Source: Streptomyces sp. NBC_00568
GTDB lineage: Bacteria > Actinomycetota > Actinomycetes > Streptomycetales > Streptomycetaceae
Length of the DNA: 64,000 nucleotides
Assembly (NCBI RefSeq): GCF_026341855.1
Contig: NZ_JAPENW010000001.1
Location: forward strand, 930,001 to 994,000
Direction of reading: 5' to 3'
Numbering within the stretch: position 1 is the first letter of the stretch; each line of letters starts with the position of its first letter. Below the pieces are notes generated by a model. The model did no database searches and was not told where the DNA came from. It saw only the letters and a program-made list of their open reading frames with translations. Both the position numbers and the translations under genes were made by a program. Positions 7,568 to 16,100 of this stretch are shown here, piece by piece.

Positions 7568-8797
7568 TCAGATGGGAAGGGTGACGCGCATCACGAGCCC
7601 ACCCCCATCTCGGGGCTGAGCGACGATGTGACCTCCGTGCGCGCGGGCCACCGACCGGGCGATCGACAGGCCGAGGCCCACGCCCTTGTCGCTGCCCGTG
7701 CGCTCCGTACGCAGCCGCCGGAAGGGCTCGAAAAGATTGTCGACCTCGTACGCGGGAACCATCGGTCCCGTGTTCGACACCTCCAGGACCGCCCGGCCGT
7801 GCTGCACCTCGGTCGTGACCTCGACCCAGCCGTCCTTCGGCAGGTTGTACCGGACGGCGTTCTGGACGAGGTTCAGCGCGATCCGCTCCAGGAGGACGCC
7901 GTTGCCCTGGACGACCACCGGAGCCCGCTGCCCGCGGATCTTCACGCCCTTGGCCTCCGCCTCGGCGTGCACCTGGTCGATGGCCTGCGAGGCGACCTCG
8001 GCGAGGTCCACGGGTTTGCGCTCGACGATCTGGTTGTCGCTGCGGGCGAGCAGCAGCAGCCCCTCGACGAGCTGCTCACTGCGCTCGTTCGTGGCGAGCA
8101 GCGTCTTGCCCAGCTGTTGCATCTCCGTCGGCACCCCCGGTCCCGAGAGGTGCACCTCCAGGAGGGTGCGATTGATCGCGAGCGGCGTCCGCAGTTCGTG
8201 CGAGGCGTTCCCGACGAACCGCTGCTGGGCGGTGAAGGCCCGCTGCAACCGCTCCAGCATGTCGTCGAAGGTGTCCGCGAGCTCCTTCAATTCGTCGTCC
8301 GGGCCGTCCAGCTTGATCCGCCGGGACAGGTCGGAGCCGGCCACCGCACGCGCGGTGCGGGTGATGTGGCCGAGCGGCGAGAGGACGCGTCCGGCCATCG
8401 CGAAGCCGAACGCGAAGGCGATGATCGCGAGACCGAGCAGGGCCAGCAGCGAGCGGCTGAGCAGGTCGTCCAAGGCGTGCTGGCGCTGCTGGTTCACGCA
8501 GTCGTAGAGCGCCTTGTTGATCTCGTCCGACGAGGAACGCGACGGGAGGTTGCAGGTGCTGCTGCCGACCTGCCCCGAAACGATCTTGAAGGGGAGCTCG
8601 CTGCCCACGTTCAGCGCCTGTGCCGCGAGCAGGTAGATGATCGACAACAGCAGGATGCCGGCGATCAGGAACATGCCGCCGTAGAGCAGCGTGAGGCGTA
8701 TGCGGATGGTCGGACGCAGCCACGGGAACGGGGGCTCCGGCTGCGGGTCCCAGGTGGGCTTCGGAGGCGCCGTGGGCGGCGCGGGGGTGGTGGCCAC
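7568..8797 (-). CDS. cutS: Sensor histidine kinase CutS
   Basis: A 409-residue membrane histidine kinase, partner of CutR. Order: Pro-rich cytosolic N-terminus, transmembrane helix about 37-60, an extracytoplasmic loop to about 115, second helix about 116-136, HAMP linker, dimerisation box with His200 in NASHELRTP, then N, G1 (DKGVGLGLSIA) and G2 boxes. The extracytoplasmic loop carries two cysteines, Cys82 and Cys100, the only ones there, which could form a redox-sensitive disulphide. CutRS is known in Streptomyces as a regulator affecting antibiotic production and secretion. GTG start, seven bases after the cutR stop. Confidence 0.93.
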   Translation of the reverse strand: MATTPAPPTAPPKPTWDPQPEPPFPWLRPTIRIRLTLLYGGMFLIAGILLLSIIYLLAAQALNVGSELPFKIVSGQVGSSTCNLPSRSSSDEINKALYDCVNQQRQHALDDLLSRSLLALLGLAIIAFAFGFAMAGRVLSPLGHITRTARAVAGSDLSRRIKLDGPDDELKELADTFDDMLERLQRAFTAQQRFVGNASHELRTPLAINRTLLEVHLSGPGVPTEMQQLGKTLLATNERSEQLVEGLLLLARSDNQIVERKPVDLAEVASQAIDQVHAEAEAKGVKIRGQRAPVVVQGNGVLLERIALNLVQNAVRYNLPKDGWVEVTTEVQHGRAVLEVSNTGPMVPAYEVDNLFEPFRRLRTERTGSDKGVGLGLSIARSVARAHGGHIVAQPRDGGGLVMRVTLPI

Positions 8798-8804
8798 GAC
8801 GGGA

Positions 8805-9458
8805 TCAGATCCTGTAGCCGGAGCCGGGCACGGTGACGATCACGGCCGGCTCGCCGAGCTTGCGGCGCAGCGTCATGACGGTCACGCGCACGACGTTGGT
8901 GAACGGGTCCGTGTTCTCGTCCCAGGCCTTCTCCAGGAGCTGCTCCGCGGAGACGACGGCGCCCTCGCTGCGCAGCAGCACCTCCAGGACGGCGAACTCC
9001 TTGGGGGCGAGCTGGACCTCCTTGCCGTCGCGGAAGACCTCGCGGCGGTTGGGGTCGAGCTTGATCCCCGCGCGCTCCAGGACCGGCGGCAGCGGCACGC
9101 TCGTACGACGTCCGAGGGCACGCACGCGTGCGGTCAGCTCGCTGAACGCGAACGGCTTGGGGAGGTAGTCGTCGGCGCCGATCTCCAGGCCCTCGACACG
9201 GTCGCTGACGTCGCCGGACGCGGTCAGCATCAGCACGCGCGTGGGCAGGCCGAGCTCGACGATCTTGCGGCAGACGTCGTCGCCGTGCACGAGCGGGAGG
9301 TCCCGGTCGAGGACGACCACGTCATAGTCGTTGACCCCGATGCGCTCCAGCGCGGCGGCGCCGTCGTACACGACGTCGACGGCCATGGCCTCCCGGCGCA
9401 GTCCGGTGGCCACCGCATCGGCGAGCAGTTGCTCGTCCTCGACGACGAGTACGCGCAC
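8805..9458 (-). CDS. cutR: Response regulator CutR
   Basis: An OmpR/PhoB-type response regulator, 217 residues, almost identical over its length to the CutR sequence I remember from S. coelicolor. The receiver domain has the acidic pair in VEDEQ, phospho-acceptor Asp51 in VVLDRDLP, and Lys in YLPKPF; the C-terminal winged helix ends in VPGSGYRI. I placed the start at GTG 9458 because a GGAAGGA ribosome site lies eight bases upstream and the length then matches the known protein; a GTG eight codons earlier is less likely. First gene of cutRS. Confidence 0.94.
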   Translation of the reverse strand: MRVLVVEDEQLLADAVATGLRREAMAVDVVYDGAAALERIGVNDYDVVVLDRDLPLVHGDDVCRKIVELGLPTRVLMLTASGDVSDRVEGLEIGADDYLPKPFAFSELTARVRALGRRTSVPLPPVLERAGIKLDPNRREVFRDGKEVQLAPKEFAVLEVLLRSEGAVVSAEQLLEKAWDENTDPFTNVVRVTVMTLRRKLGEPAVIVTVPGSGYRI

Positions 9459-9871
9459 GTCGCTAGTCCTTCCTCTGTCCACCGGCGGGGCACGCTTCAG
9501 GGCACCACGCGGGCAGGTCTGTCACGGATGAGAGCTCCATCCTGCCCTTTTCGGCCGTAAACCGGCTGTAAGACGGTGCAGGCGCCAGGTAAGCCCGTCC
9601 AGGGGGCCGGGAATGCCAGATTTTCTCGCCGGGTTGAGGTTTCCACGGAAGAGAGCGGGGGGAGGACGGCTTTACACCCCGCGATCACGCTCTGCATGTG
9701 GCAAGCCACCTTGTGGTACGTCCAACCGCTTCCGCAGAGCGGGCGTGGGTGTCCGGCACCGTCGCCGCCCAGCCTGGGCAGCGCTGGGCACCCGACAGAG
9801 ACGTGATCGCCCCTTCCGATCGGCACACCCCCGTGCCACCCGACCCACGACCCAGGACGAGGGGGCGCAGC
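9459..9871. other. Divergent intergenic region of cutR and the 57-residue protein
   Basis: 413 bases holding the promoters of cutRS (minus) and the small conserved gene (plus). I could not identify -10/-35 boxes with confidence. No coding frame with Streptomyces codon bias was found. Confidence 0.5.
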
Positions 9872-10045
9872 ATGGACGCATTCACCGCAGGACTTCTGCA
9901 GCGCATAAGGGCGACCGAGTCCGACCTGACGCGGGCTCGCGAAACAGGTGACGACTTCCTCGCGGAGGTCGAGCAGGCCGAGCTGGACGACCTGCACCGC
10001 CTCGCCGCCGAGCACGGTGTGGAGGTCGGCGCGACGCGCGTCTGA
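9872..10045 (+). CDS. Small conserved hypothetical protein, 57 residues
   Basis: A 57-residue acidic helical protein beginning MDAFTAGLLQRIRATESDL. Its heptad-like pattern of Leu, Ile and Ala with many Glu and Arg residues suggests one amphipathic helix pair. It starts at ATG 9872 after a GGGGGCGCAG stretch. A gene of this size between cutR and the inositol monophosphatase gene is conserved in Streptomyces as I recall it. Function unknown. A hairpin terminator at 10070-10098 follows. Confidence 0.72.
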   Translation: MDAFTAGLLQRIRATESDLTRARETGDDFLAEVEQAELDDLHRLAAEHGVEVGATRV

Positions 10046-10069
10046 TCAGCACGTACGAGAGCGGGGCCT

Positions 10070-10098
10070 CGGTATCGATCCAGTACCGGGGCCCCGCT
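10070..10098. terminator. Bidirectional hairpin between convergent genes
   Basis: Arms AGCGGGGCC and GGCCCCGCT with an inner GGTA/TACC pair, between the stops of the small plus-strand gene and the minus-strand inositol monophosphatase gene. Confidence 0.7.
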
Positions 10099-10178
10099 CC
10101 GTTTCTGTCGTCTTCCGTCTTCCGCCGGCCGCTCTCGCCTTCTTCCGCCGACCGCTGTACGCCTTCCGCCGGCCGCCG

Positions 10179-10994
10179 TCAGTCGTGCCAGGCCCCGAGG
10201 TCCTCCAGTAGCCCCTGGAGGGGCTGGAAGACGCCAGGAGAGGCCGCCACCGCGAGTTCGCCTGTGGGGCGCTCTCCGGGGCGTCCACCGGTCACCGCGC
10301 CCGCTTCACGGGCGATCAGGTCCCCCGCCGCGAGGTCCCAGGGGTGCAGGCCCCGCTCGTAGTAGCCGTCGAGGCGGCCGGCCGCGACGTCGCACAGGTC
10401 GATCGCGGCCGAGCCGGAGCGCCGGATGTCGCGCACCAGCGGGATCAGCCGCTGGGCCACGTCCGCCTGATGGGTCTTGACCTCGGTCACGTAGTTGAAA
10501 CCGGTCGAGACGAGGGCCTGGTCGAGGGGCGGCGACGGGCGGCAGGCCAGCCGGCGTTCGCCGACCCAGGCGCCGGTGGCCCGGGCGCCCCGGCCGCGCA
10601 CCGCGTGGTACGTCTCACCGCGCATCGGTGCCGCCACGACGCCCACGACGGTCTCGCCGTCCTGCTCGGCCGCGATGGACACCGCCCAGGTCGGCAGCCC
10701 GTACAGGTAGTTGACCGTGCCGTCGAGCGGGTCGACGATCCAGCGGATGCCGCTGGTGCCCTCGCTGGTGGAGCCCTCCTCGCCGAGGAAACCGTCGCGG
10801 GGGCGGTGCTCGGCGATCAGCGTGGTGATCAGCTTCTCGGCGGCGATGTCCATCTCGGTGACGACGTCGATCGGGCTGGACTTGGTCGCGGCGACCGCGA
10901 GGTCCGCCGGTCGGCCGTCGCGCAGCAGCGCGCCCGCGCGGCGGGCGGCCTCGTGTGCGAGCTGGAGCAGTTCGGTGTGCAGAGGCTCGGTCAC
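10179..10994 (-). CDS. Inositol monophosphatase family protein
   Basis: A 271-residue Mg2+-dependent phosphatase of the IMPase/FIG superfamily. Metal-binding motifs: GEEGS (about residue 70), WIVDPLDGTVNYLYG (about 84-98), and the C-terminal WDLAAGDLIAREAGA. Likely substrates are myo-inositol-1-phosphate or another sugar or nucleotide phosphate. Two starts are possible: ATG 11006, overlapping the ferrochelatase stop as ATGA, or GTG 10994, with AGGAG four bases upstream. I prefer GTG because relatives begin at this point (TEPLHTELL). Co-transcribed with the ferrochelatase gene. Confidence 0.88.
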   Translation of the reverse strand: MTEPLHTELLQLAHEAARRAGALLRDGRPADLAVAATKSSPIDVVTEMDIAAEKLITTLIAEHRPRDGFLGEEGSTSEGTSGIRWIVDPLDGTVNYLYGLPTWAVSIAAEQDGETVVGVVAAPMRGETYHAVRGRGARATGAWVGERRLACRPSPPLDQALVSTGFNYVTEVKTHQADVAQRLIPLVRDIRRSGSAAIDLCDVAAGRLDGYYERGLHPWDLAAGDLIAREAGAVTGGRPGERPTGELAVAASPGVFQPLQGLLEDLGAWHD

Positions 10995-11002
10995 GGGGCT
11001 CC

Positions 11003-12130
11003 TCATGCGTAGGGGCTGTCGGCGCCCGCGGCGGCGGGCTTGGGCGTACGGGCCGGACAGCAGCCCACCGGGCACAGGTCATGACTCGCGCCCAGCGCGC
11101 CCAGGGCACACGGTGTCACCCGTCGGGCGCTCCCGGCCGCGGCGCGCTCCAGCACCAGGTCACGGACTGCCGCGGCGAAGCGGGGATCGGAGCCCACCGT
11201 GGCCGAACGGCGCACCGGCAGACCCAGCTCCGCCGCCTTCGCGGTCGCCTCGGTGTCGAGGTCGTACAGGACCTCCATGTGGTCCGAGACGAATCCGATC
11301 GGCACCATCACCGCCGCCGCCACCCCGGATCCGTGCAGCTCCTCCAGGTGGTCGCAGATGTCCGGCTCCAGCCACGGAATGTGCGGGGCCCCGGAGCGCG
11401 ACTGGTAGACGAGCTTCCACGGGTGGGCGGTCCCGGTCCGCTCCCGCACCGCCTCCGCGACCAGCCGGGCCACGTCCAGATGCTGCCGGACGTACGCGCC
11501 GCCGTCACCGTGCCCCTCGACCGGGCCGGAGGTGTCCGCCGCGGCGACCGGGATCGAGTGCGTGGTGAAGGTCAGATGCGCGTCGGCACGGACCTCCTCG
11601 GGCAGCTCCGCCAGCGACCGCAGAACACCCTCGACCATCGGCTCGACGAACCCCGGATGGTTGAAGTAGTGCCGCAGCTTGTCGATCCTCGGCGGCTCCA
11701 GCCCCTCCCCCTCCAGCATGGCCAGCGCCCCGGCCAGGTCCTCGCGGTACTGCCGGCAGCCCGAGTACGAGGCGTACGCGCTGGTGGCCAGCACGAGGAT
11801 CCGGCGCCGCCCGTCGGCGACCATCTCGCGCAGCGTGTCGGTCAGGTACGGCGCCCAGTTCCGGTTGCCCCAGTAGACCGGCAGATCCAGTCCGTGCTCC
11901 GCGAAGTCCTTGCGCAGCGCGTCGAGCAGGGCGCGGTTCTGGTCGTTGATGGGGCTGATCCCGTCGAACAGGAAGTAGTGCTGCCCCACCTCCTTGAGCC
12001 GTTCCTTGGGGATACCCCTGCCCCGCGTCACGTTCTCCAGGAACGGGACCACTTCGTCCCGGCCTTCGGGACCGCCGAACGAGAGCAGGAGCAAGGCGTC
12101 GTAGGGGGTGGCATCGAGCGCTTCTGGCAT
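11003..12130 (-). CDS. hemH: Coproporphyrin/protoporphyrin ferrochelatase
   Basis: A 375-residue ferrochelatase inserting Fe2+ into a porphyrin. In Gram-positive actinobacteria the substrate is coproporphyrin III (CpfC activity), followed by decarboxylation to haem. Visible: [13 protein letters not shown] at the N-terminus, the THSIP motif with the active-site His, and the [15 protein letters not shown] block with the conserved Glu. A single Cys125 (YSGCRQY) plus a C-terminal cysteine cluster (LCPVGCCP) match the ligand pattern of actinobacterial [2Fe-2S] ferrochelatases. First gene of an operon with the IMPase-family gene. Confidence 0.95.
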   Translation of the reverse strand: MPEALDATPYDALLLLSFGGPEGRDEVVPFLENVTRGRGIPKERLKEVGQHYFLFDGISPINDQNRALLDALRKDFAEHGLDLPVYWGNRNWAPYLTDTLREMVADGRRRILVLATSAYASYSGCRQYREDLAGALAMLEGEGLEPPRIDKLRHYFNHPGFVEPMVEGVLRSLAELPEEVRADAHLTFTTHSIPVAAADTSGPVEGHGDGGAYVRQHLDVARLVAEAVRERTGTAHPWKLVYQSRSGAPHIPWLEPDICDHLEELHGSGVAAAVMVPIGFVSDHMEVLYDLDTEATAKAAELGLPVRRSATVGSDPRFAAAVRDLVLERAAAGSARRVTPCALGALGASHDLCPVGCCPARTPKPAAAGADSPYA

Positions 12131-12286
12131 GCGTCCGATCCTGCCACCCGCCGGTGACATGCGAGAAACGGCGGGTCGGTGAGGGAGGCGGCGACGGCGG
12201 GGACGCACGGATCGGCGGGTGTCGGGTCATGCGCTCGGGCGGGTGTGAGGGCGTGCGCGGGGCGGGCTGAGAGAGGCACGGAGGCG

Positions 12287-12305
12287 TGCGTTTAGGGTCA
12301 CCTAA
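12287..12305 (+). promoter_or_regulatory. Candidate DmdR1/IdeR iron box
   Basis: TGCGTTTAGGGTCACCTAA matches the Streptomyces iron box (TTAGGTTAGGCTCACCTAA) at 15 of 19 positions, including the whole right half TCACCTAA. It lies 93 bases before the MFS gene and 156 bases before the divergent ferrochelatase gene. Confidence 0.6.
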
Positions 12306-12398
12306 CCCGTAAGCTGTATCGGCCAGCTTCACGCCTTACAGAAGTTCGGGCCGCCCGTGGTGACCGGGTGGGGCCGAGCCGAGCCGACGGAGACCCCC

Positions 12399-13637
12399 GT
12401 GCCCAGCCCGTACCGCGCCCTGTTCGCCGCCCCAGGCTCCAAGGGCTTCTCCGCCGCGGGCCTGCTCGGCAGGATGCCGCTGTCCATGATGGGCATCGGC
12501 GTGGTCACGATGATCTCCCAGCTGACCGGGCGGTACGGCCTCGCGGGCGCCTTGTCGGCGACCATCGCGCTGGCGGCCGCGGCGATGGGTCCGCAGGTCT
12601 CGCGGATGGTGGACCGGCACGGACAGCGGCGGGTCCTGCGCCCGGTGACGCTCTTCGCGCTCACGGCGGCCGCGGGACTGCTGGTCGCCGCGCACTTCGA
12701 GTGGCCGGACTGGGTGCTGTTCGTGTGCGCGGCCGGCATCGGCTGCGTCCCGAGCGTCGGCGCGATGATCCGGGCCCGCTGGGCGGCTCTCTACGGGGGC
12801 ACCCCGCAACTGCACACCGCGTACTCCCTGGAGTCCGTGGTGGACGAGATCTGCTTCATCTTCGGGCCGATCATCTCCATCGGCCTGTCCACGGTGTGGT
12901 TCCCGGAGGCCGGACCGCTGCTCGCCGCCTGCTTCCTGGCGGCCGGGGTCTTCTGGCTGACCTCCCAGCGCGCCACCGAGCCCGAGCCGCATCCGCGCGG
13001 GCAGCACGCCGGGGGTTCGGCGCTCCGCTCGGCCGGACTCCAGGTCCTGGTGGCCACGTTCGTGGCGACCGGGACGATCTTCGGAGCCGTCGACGTGGTC
13101 ACCGTGGCCTTCGCCGAGGAGCAGGGCCACAAGGGTGCCGCGAGCATCGTCCTGGCCCTCTACGCGGCGGGCTCCTGCCTCGCGGGAGCCGTCTTCGGGC
13201 TGCTGCACTTCAAGGGGGCGCCCGAACGCAGGTGGCTGCTGGGCATATGCGCGATGGCCGTGAGTATGATCCCCCTCCTACTGGTCGGAAACTTGCCGTT
13301 CCTGGCCGTGGCGCTGTTCGTTGCGGGCCTCTCCATCGCTCCCACGATGATCACGACGATGTCCCTCATCGAACAGCACGTACCTCGCGCGAAACTGACC
13401 GAAGGCATGACCTGGGTGAGCACCGGACTCGCGGTCGGGGTCGCGCTCGGCTCCTCCGTGGCCGGCTGGGTGATCGACTCCGCCGGCGCCGAGGCCGGGT
13501 ACGGGGTTCCGGCGGTGTCCGGGGCCGTCGCGGTCGCGGTCGGTTTCCTCGGGTATCGCCGGCTCAGCAGGCCGGTTCCGCAGCGGGGAGGGTCTCATGA
13601 GCACCACAGTGAGCGGGAAGAGCGGCACGTGGCGTAA
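12399..13637 (+). CDS. MFS transporter
   Basis: A 412-residue major facilitator with about 12 hydrophobic segments and the motif-A-like VDRHGQRRVLRP between helices 2 and 3. A charged central loop (RATEPEPHPRG) separates the two halves. I chose GTG 12399 with GGAG six bases upstream. An iron box upstream suggests expression when iron is scarce, so export of a siderophore or another iron-linked metabolite is a reasonable inference, but no substrate motif shows this. The last 41 bases overlap the start of the flavin oxidase gene. Confidence 0.85.
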   Translation: MPSPYRALFAAPGSKGFSAAGLLGRMPLSMMGIGVVTMISQLTGRYGLAGALSATIALAAAAMGPQVSRMVDRHGQRRVLRPVTLFALTAAAGLLVAAHFEWPDWVLFVCAAGIGCVPSVGAMIRARWAALYGGTPQLHTAYSLESVVDEICFIFGPIISIGLSTVWFPEAGPLLAACFLAAGVFWLTSQRATEPEPHPRGQHAGGSALRSAGLQVLVATFVATGTIFGAVDVVTVAFAEEQGHKGAASIVLALYAAGSCLAGAVFGLLHFKGAPERRWLLGICAMAVSMIPLLLVGNLPFLAVALFVAGLSIAPTMITTMSLIEQHVPRAKLTEGMTWVSTGLAVGVALGSSVAGWVIDSAGAEAGYGVPAVSGAVAVAVGFLGYRRLSRPVPQRGGSHEHHSEREERHVA

Positions 13638-14916
13638 CTGGGCGGGGAACGTCACCGCCCGTCCCGTACGGGAGGTCACCCCTGCCTCGGTCGACGAACT
13701 CTCCGCCGCCGTGCGGAAGGCGGCCGAGGACGGCCTGACGGTGAAGGCCGTCGGCACCGGGCACTCCTTCACAGCGGCCGCCGCGACCGACGGCGTATTG
13801 ATCCGCCCTCAACTGTTGACCGGCATCCGCAAGATCGACCGTGCGGCCATGACGGTCACGGTCGAGGCGGGCACCCCGCTCAAGAGACTCAACATGGCGC
13901 TCGCGCGTGAGGGGCTGTCGCTCACGAACATGGGCGACATCATGGAGCAGACCGTTTCGGGGGCGACCAGCACCGGAACGCACGGCACCGGACGCGACTC
14001 GGCCTCGATCGCCGCGCAGATCAAGGGCCTCGAACTGGTGACGGCGGACGGCTCGGTGCTGTCCTGTTCCGAGCACGAGAACCCGGAGGTCTTCGCGGCG
14101 GCCCGAATAGGGATCGGCGCCCTGGGGATCGTCACCGCGATCACCTTCTCCGTGGAGCCCGTCTTCCTGCTCACGGCCCGCGAGGAGCCGATGACCTTCG
14201 ACAGGGTCACCGCCGACTTCGAGGAACTCTTCACCGAGAACGAGCACTTCGAGTTCTACTGGTTCCCGCACACGGGCAACTGCAACACCAAGCGCAACAA
14301 CCGCAGCGCGGGCCCCGAGAAGCCGGTGGGGCCGATCCGCGGCTGGATCGAGGACGAGTTCCTCTCCAACGGCGTCTTCCAGGTGGCCAATCTGCTCGGC
14401 CGGGCCGTGCCCGCCGCCATCCCGTCGATCGCCAGACTCTCCAGCCGCGCGCTGTCCGCGCGCACCTACACCGACATTCCGTACGAGGTCTTCACCTCTC
14501 CGCGCCGCGTGCGTTTCGTGGAGATGGAGTACGCCGTGCCGCGCGAGGCCCTCGTCGAGACGCTCCGCGAACTGAAGTCGATGGTCGACCGCTCGTCCCT
14601 GCGGGTCAGCTTCCCCGTGGAGGTGCGGACCGCGCCCGCCGACGACATCACCCTGTCCACGGCGTCCGGACGGGAGAGCGCGTACATCGCCGTCCACATG
14701 TTCAGGGGGACCCCCTATCAGGCGTACTTCACCGCGGCCGAGCGGATCTTCACCGCGCACGAGGGGCGTCCGCACTGGGGCAAGGTGCACACGCGCGACG
14801 CCGAGTACTTCACCAAGGTCTACCCGCGCTTCGGCGAGTTCACGGCGCTGAGGGATCGGCTCGATCCGGACCGGCGCTTTGCGAATGACTACTTGCGGAG
14901 GGTTCTGGGGTCGTAG
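13597..14916 (+). CDS. FAD-linked D-arabinono-1,4-lactone oxidase family protein
   Basis: A 439-residue VAO-type flavoenzyme with an N-terminal FAD_binding_4 domain (GTGHSFTAAA near residue 51 and SGATSTGTHGTG near 118-130, the pyrophosphate-binding and flavin-contacting loops) and a C-terminal ALO domain containing HWGKVH and the final RFANDYLRRVLG. Relatives oxidise sugar lactones or alditols and form H2O2. It starts at ATG 13597 behind GGGGAGGG inside the end of the MFS gene (41-base overlap), so the two are probably translated from one mRNA. The substrate is not determinable. Its 3' end overlaps a convergent gene by 77 bases. Confidence 0.88.
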   Translation: MSTTVSGKSGTWRNWAGNVTARPVREVTPASVDELSAAVRKAAEDGLTVKAVGTGHSFTAAAATDGVLIRPQLLTGIRKIDRAAMTVTVEAGTPLKRLNMALAREGLSLTNMGDIMEQTVSGATSTGTHGTGRDSASIAAQIKGLELVTADGSVLSCSEHENPEVFAAARIGIGALGIVTAITFSVEPVFLLTAREEPMTFDRVTADFEELFTENEHFEFYWFPHTGNCNTKRNNRSAGPEKPVGPIRGWIEDEFLSNGVFQVANLLGRAVPAAIPSIARLSSRALSARTYTDIPYEVFTSPRRVRFVEMEYAVPREALVETLRELKSMVDRSSLRVSFPVEVRTAPADDITLSTASGRESAYIAVHMFRGTPYQAYFTAAERIFTAHEGRPHWGKVHTRDAEYFTKVYPRFGEFTALRDRLDPDRRFANDYLRRVLGS

Positions 14917-15628
14917 CGGTCGCGCTGGGTGCGGGAGTCGGGGCGCCTCCCCCGGCATCCGGTCCCGGGGACGCGCCGTCGCCGGGCGTCGGGTCCGCCG
15001 TCGCGTCCCCGCCGCTTCCGCCGCCCAGGTCCCCCGAGCCGCCACTGCCGGTGGACGGGGAGGACTCCTCCGGAGCGGCCGGGGCCGTGGAAGGCGACGA
15101 CCCGGTCGAGGGTGCCGTGCCGGGCTCCGGACTTCCCGAGCCGGCGCTGTGCCCCTTGAAGGCGTCGCCGACCGTCGTGCTCGTGCCGTCGCCGCTGAAA
15201 CTGCGCCCCGAGACCATTTCGAACGTGGTGATTCCGGCCATCGTGACGCCGAAGACGAGGGCGGTCGCGACCAGCGGCCGCTTCCAGCTCCTGACCCGTG
15301 CGCGGTAGACGGTCCCCTCGGTGAACTCGCCGGGGGTACCGGGCATCTGCCGGGGCTTCGGTTTCGGCTGCACCTTCACGTCACGTATCTGTTCGCCGGT
15401 ACGCCTGAAGAAGTGCTGGAAGAGCGTTCCCCCGCAGGTGGCGATGGCGCTGACCAGTCCCGCGCCCAGGATCGTCCCGTAGACGCCGAAGTACGAGGCG
15501 AGTTTCGCGGCGACCACCGCTGCCACCGCGCTGCCCGCGACTTGAGGGACGCTCAGGTCCACCCGCTTCTTCCTCGGCTCCACGTCGGCACCCGGCTCCT
15601 CGCCGCCGACTTCAGGCTTCTCACGCAT
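14840..15628 (-). CDS. Membrane protein with long Pro/Ser/Gly-rich tail
   Basis: A 262-residue protein I do not recognise. Order: polar N-terminus (about 1-27), a small-residue-rich hydrophobic region about 28-68 (two close segments), a basic linker (VKVQPKPKPRQMPGTPGEFTEG), another hydrophobic helix about 117-138, then about 120 residues of low-complexity Ser/Gly/Pro/Ala sequence, presumably extracytoplasmic. An AAGG ribosome site precedes the ATG. The last 25 codons overlap the convergent flavin oxidase gene; a shorter product would lose only low-complexity tail. Confidence 0.68.
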   Translation of the reverse strand: MREKPEVGGEEPGADVEPRKKRVDLSVPQVAGSAVAAVVAAKLASYFGVYGTILGAGLVSAIATCGGTLFQHFFRRTGEQIRDVKVQPKPKPRQMPGTPGEFTEGTVYRARVRSWKRPLVATALVFGVTMAGITTFEMVSGRSFSGDGTSTTVGDAFKGHSAGSGSPEPGTAPSTGSSPSTAPAAPEESSPSTGSGGSGDLGGGSGGDATADPTPGDGASPGPDAGGGAPTPAPSATATTPEPSASSHSQSAGPDRADPSAP

Positions 15629-16100
15629 TCCCGGACCTTGCCTGCCTTTCCCGTACTTGATCGACCGATCGCACGAGAAAGGGACGTACGGGCGAAACGA
15701 TTAGTTCCGTTTCTGCCGATTACGTGAAGTGCGCCACGTTCGATGACCCCCGAAAGGGCGCCAGGAACGGCCAACTACCACCCCCCGCTCGAAGTTGGGC
15801 GGCGTGCCGATCCACGCAAGTGGCCCGAATGGAGTACTGTTGCGAGCCCTGGGTCCGGACTCCCGCCAGGGTGTCCGGGGCCTTGCAGGACCGCCGGGAG
15901 GGGGCTCGTTGCACAGGGTGATGGAGTTCGTCACTTAGCGTTGCGAATAGGTAACCGTGCCATAACGGCGACCCCGGGCCCGTGCCCGACACGCCGGGCA
16001 ACTCGGCAAGGTTGTGGCAGGCTGCACCCGGGCAGGCCACACTCGACTAGCGGAAGCAGCGACGCACGTGACGTCGGCAGGCACCACCCGGGAGGTCCCC
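15629..16100. other. Divergent intergenic region before sepH
   Basis: 472 bases with promoters for the tailed membrane protein (minus) and sepH (plus). One small inverted repeat, GAAACG-8-CGTTTC at 15694-15713, sits about 65 bases before the minus-strand gene and could be an operator. No coding frame recognised. Confidence 0.5.
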
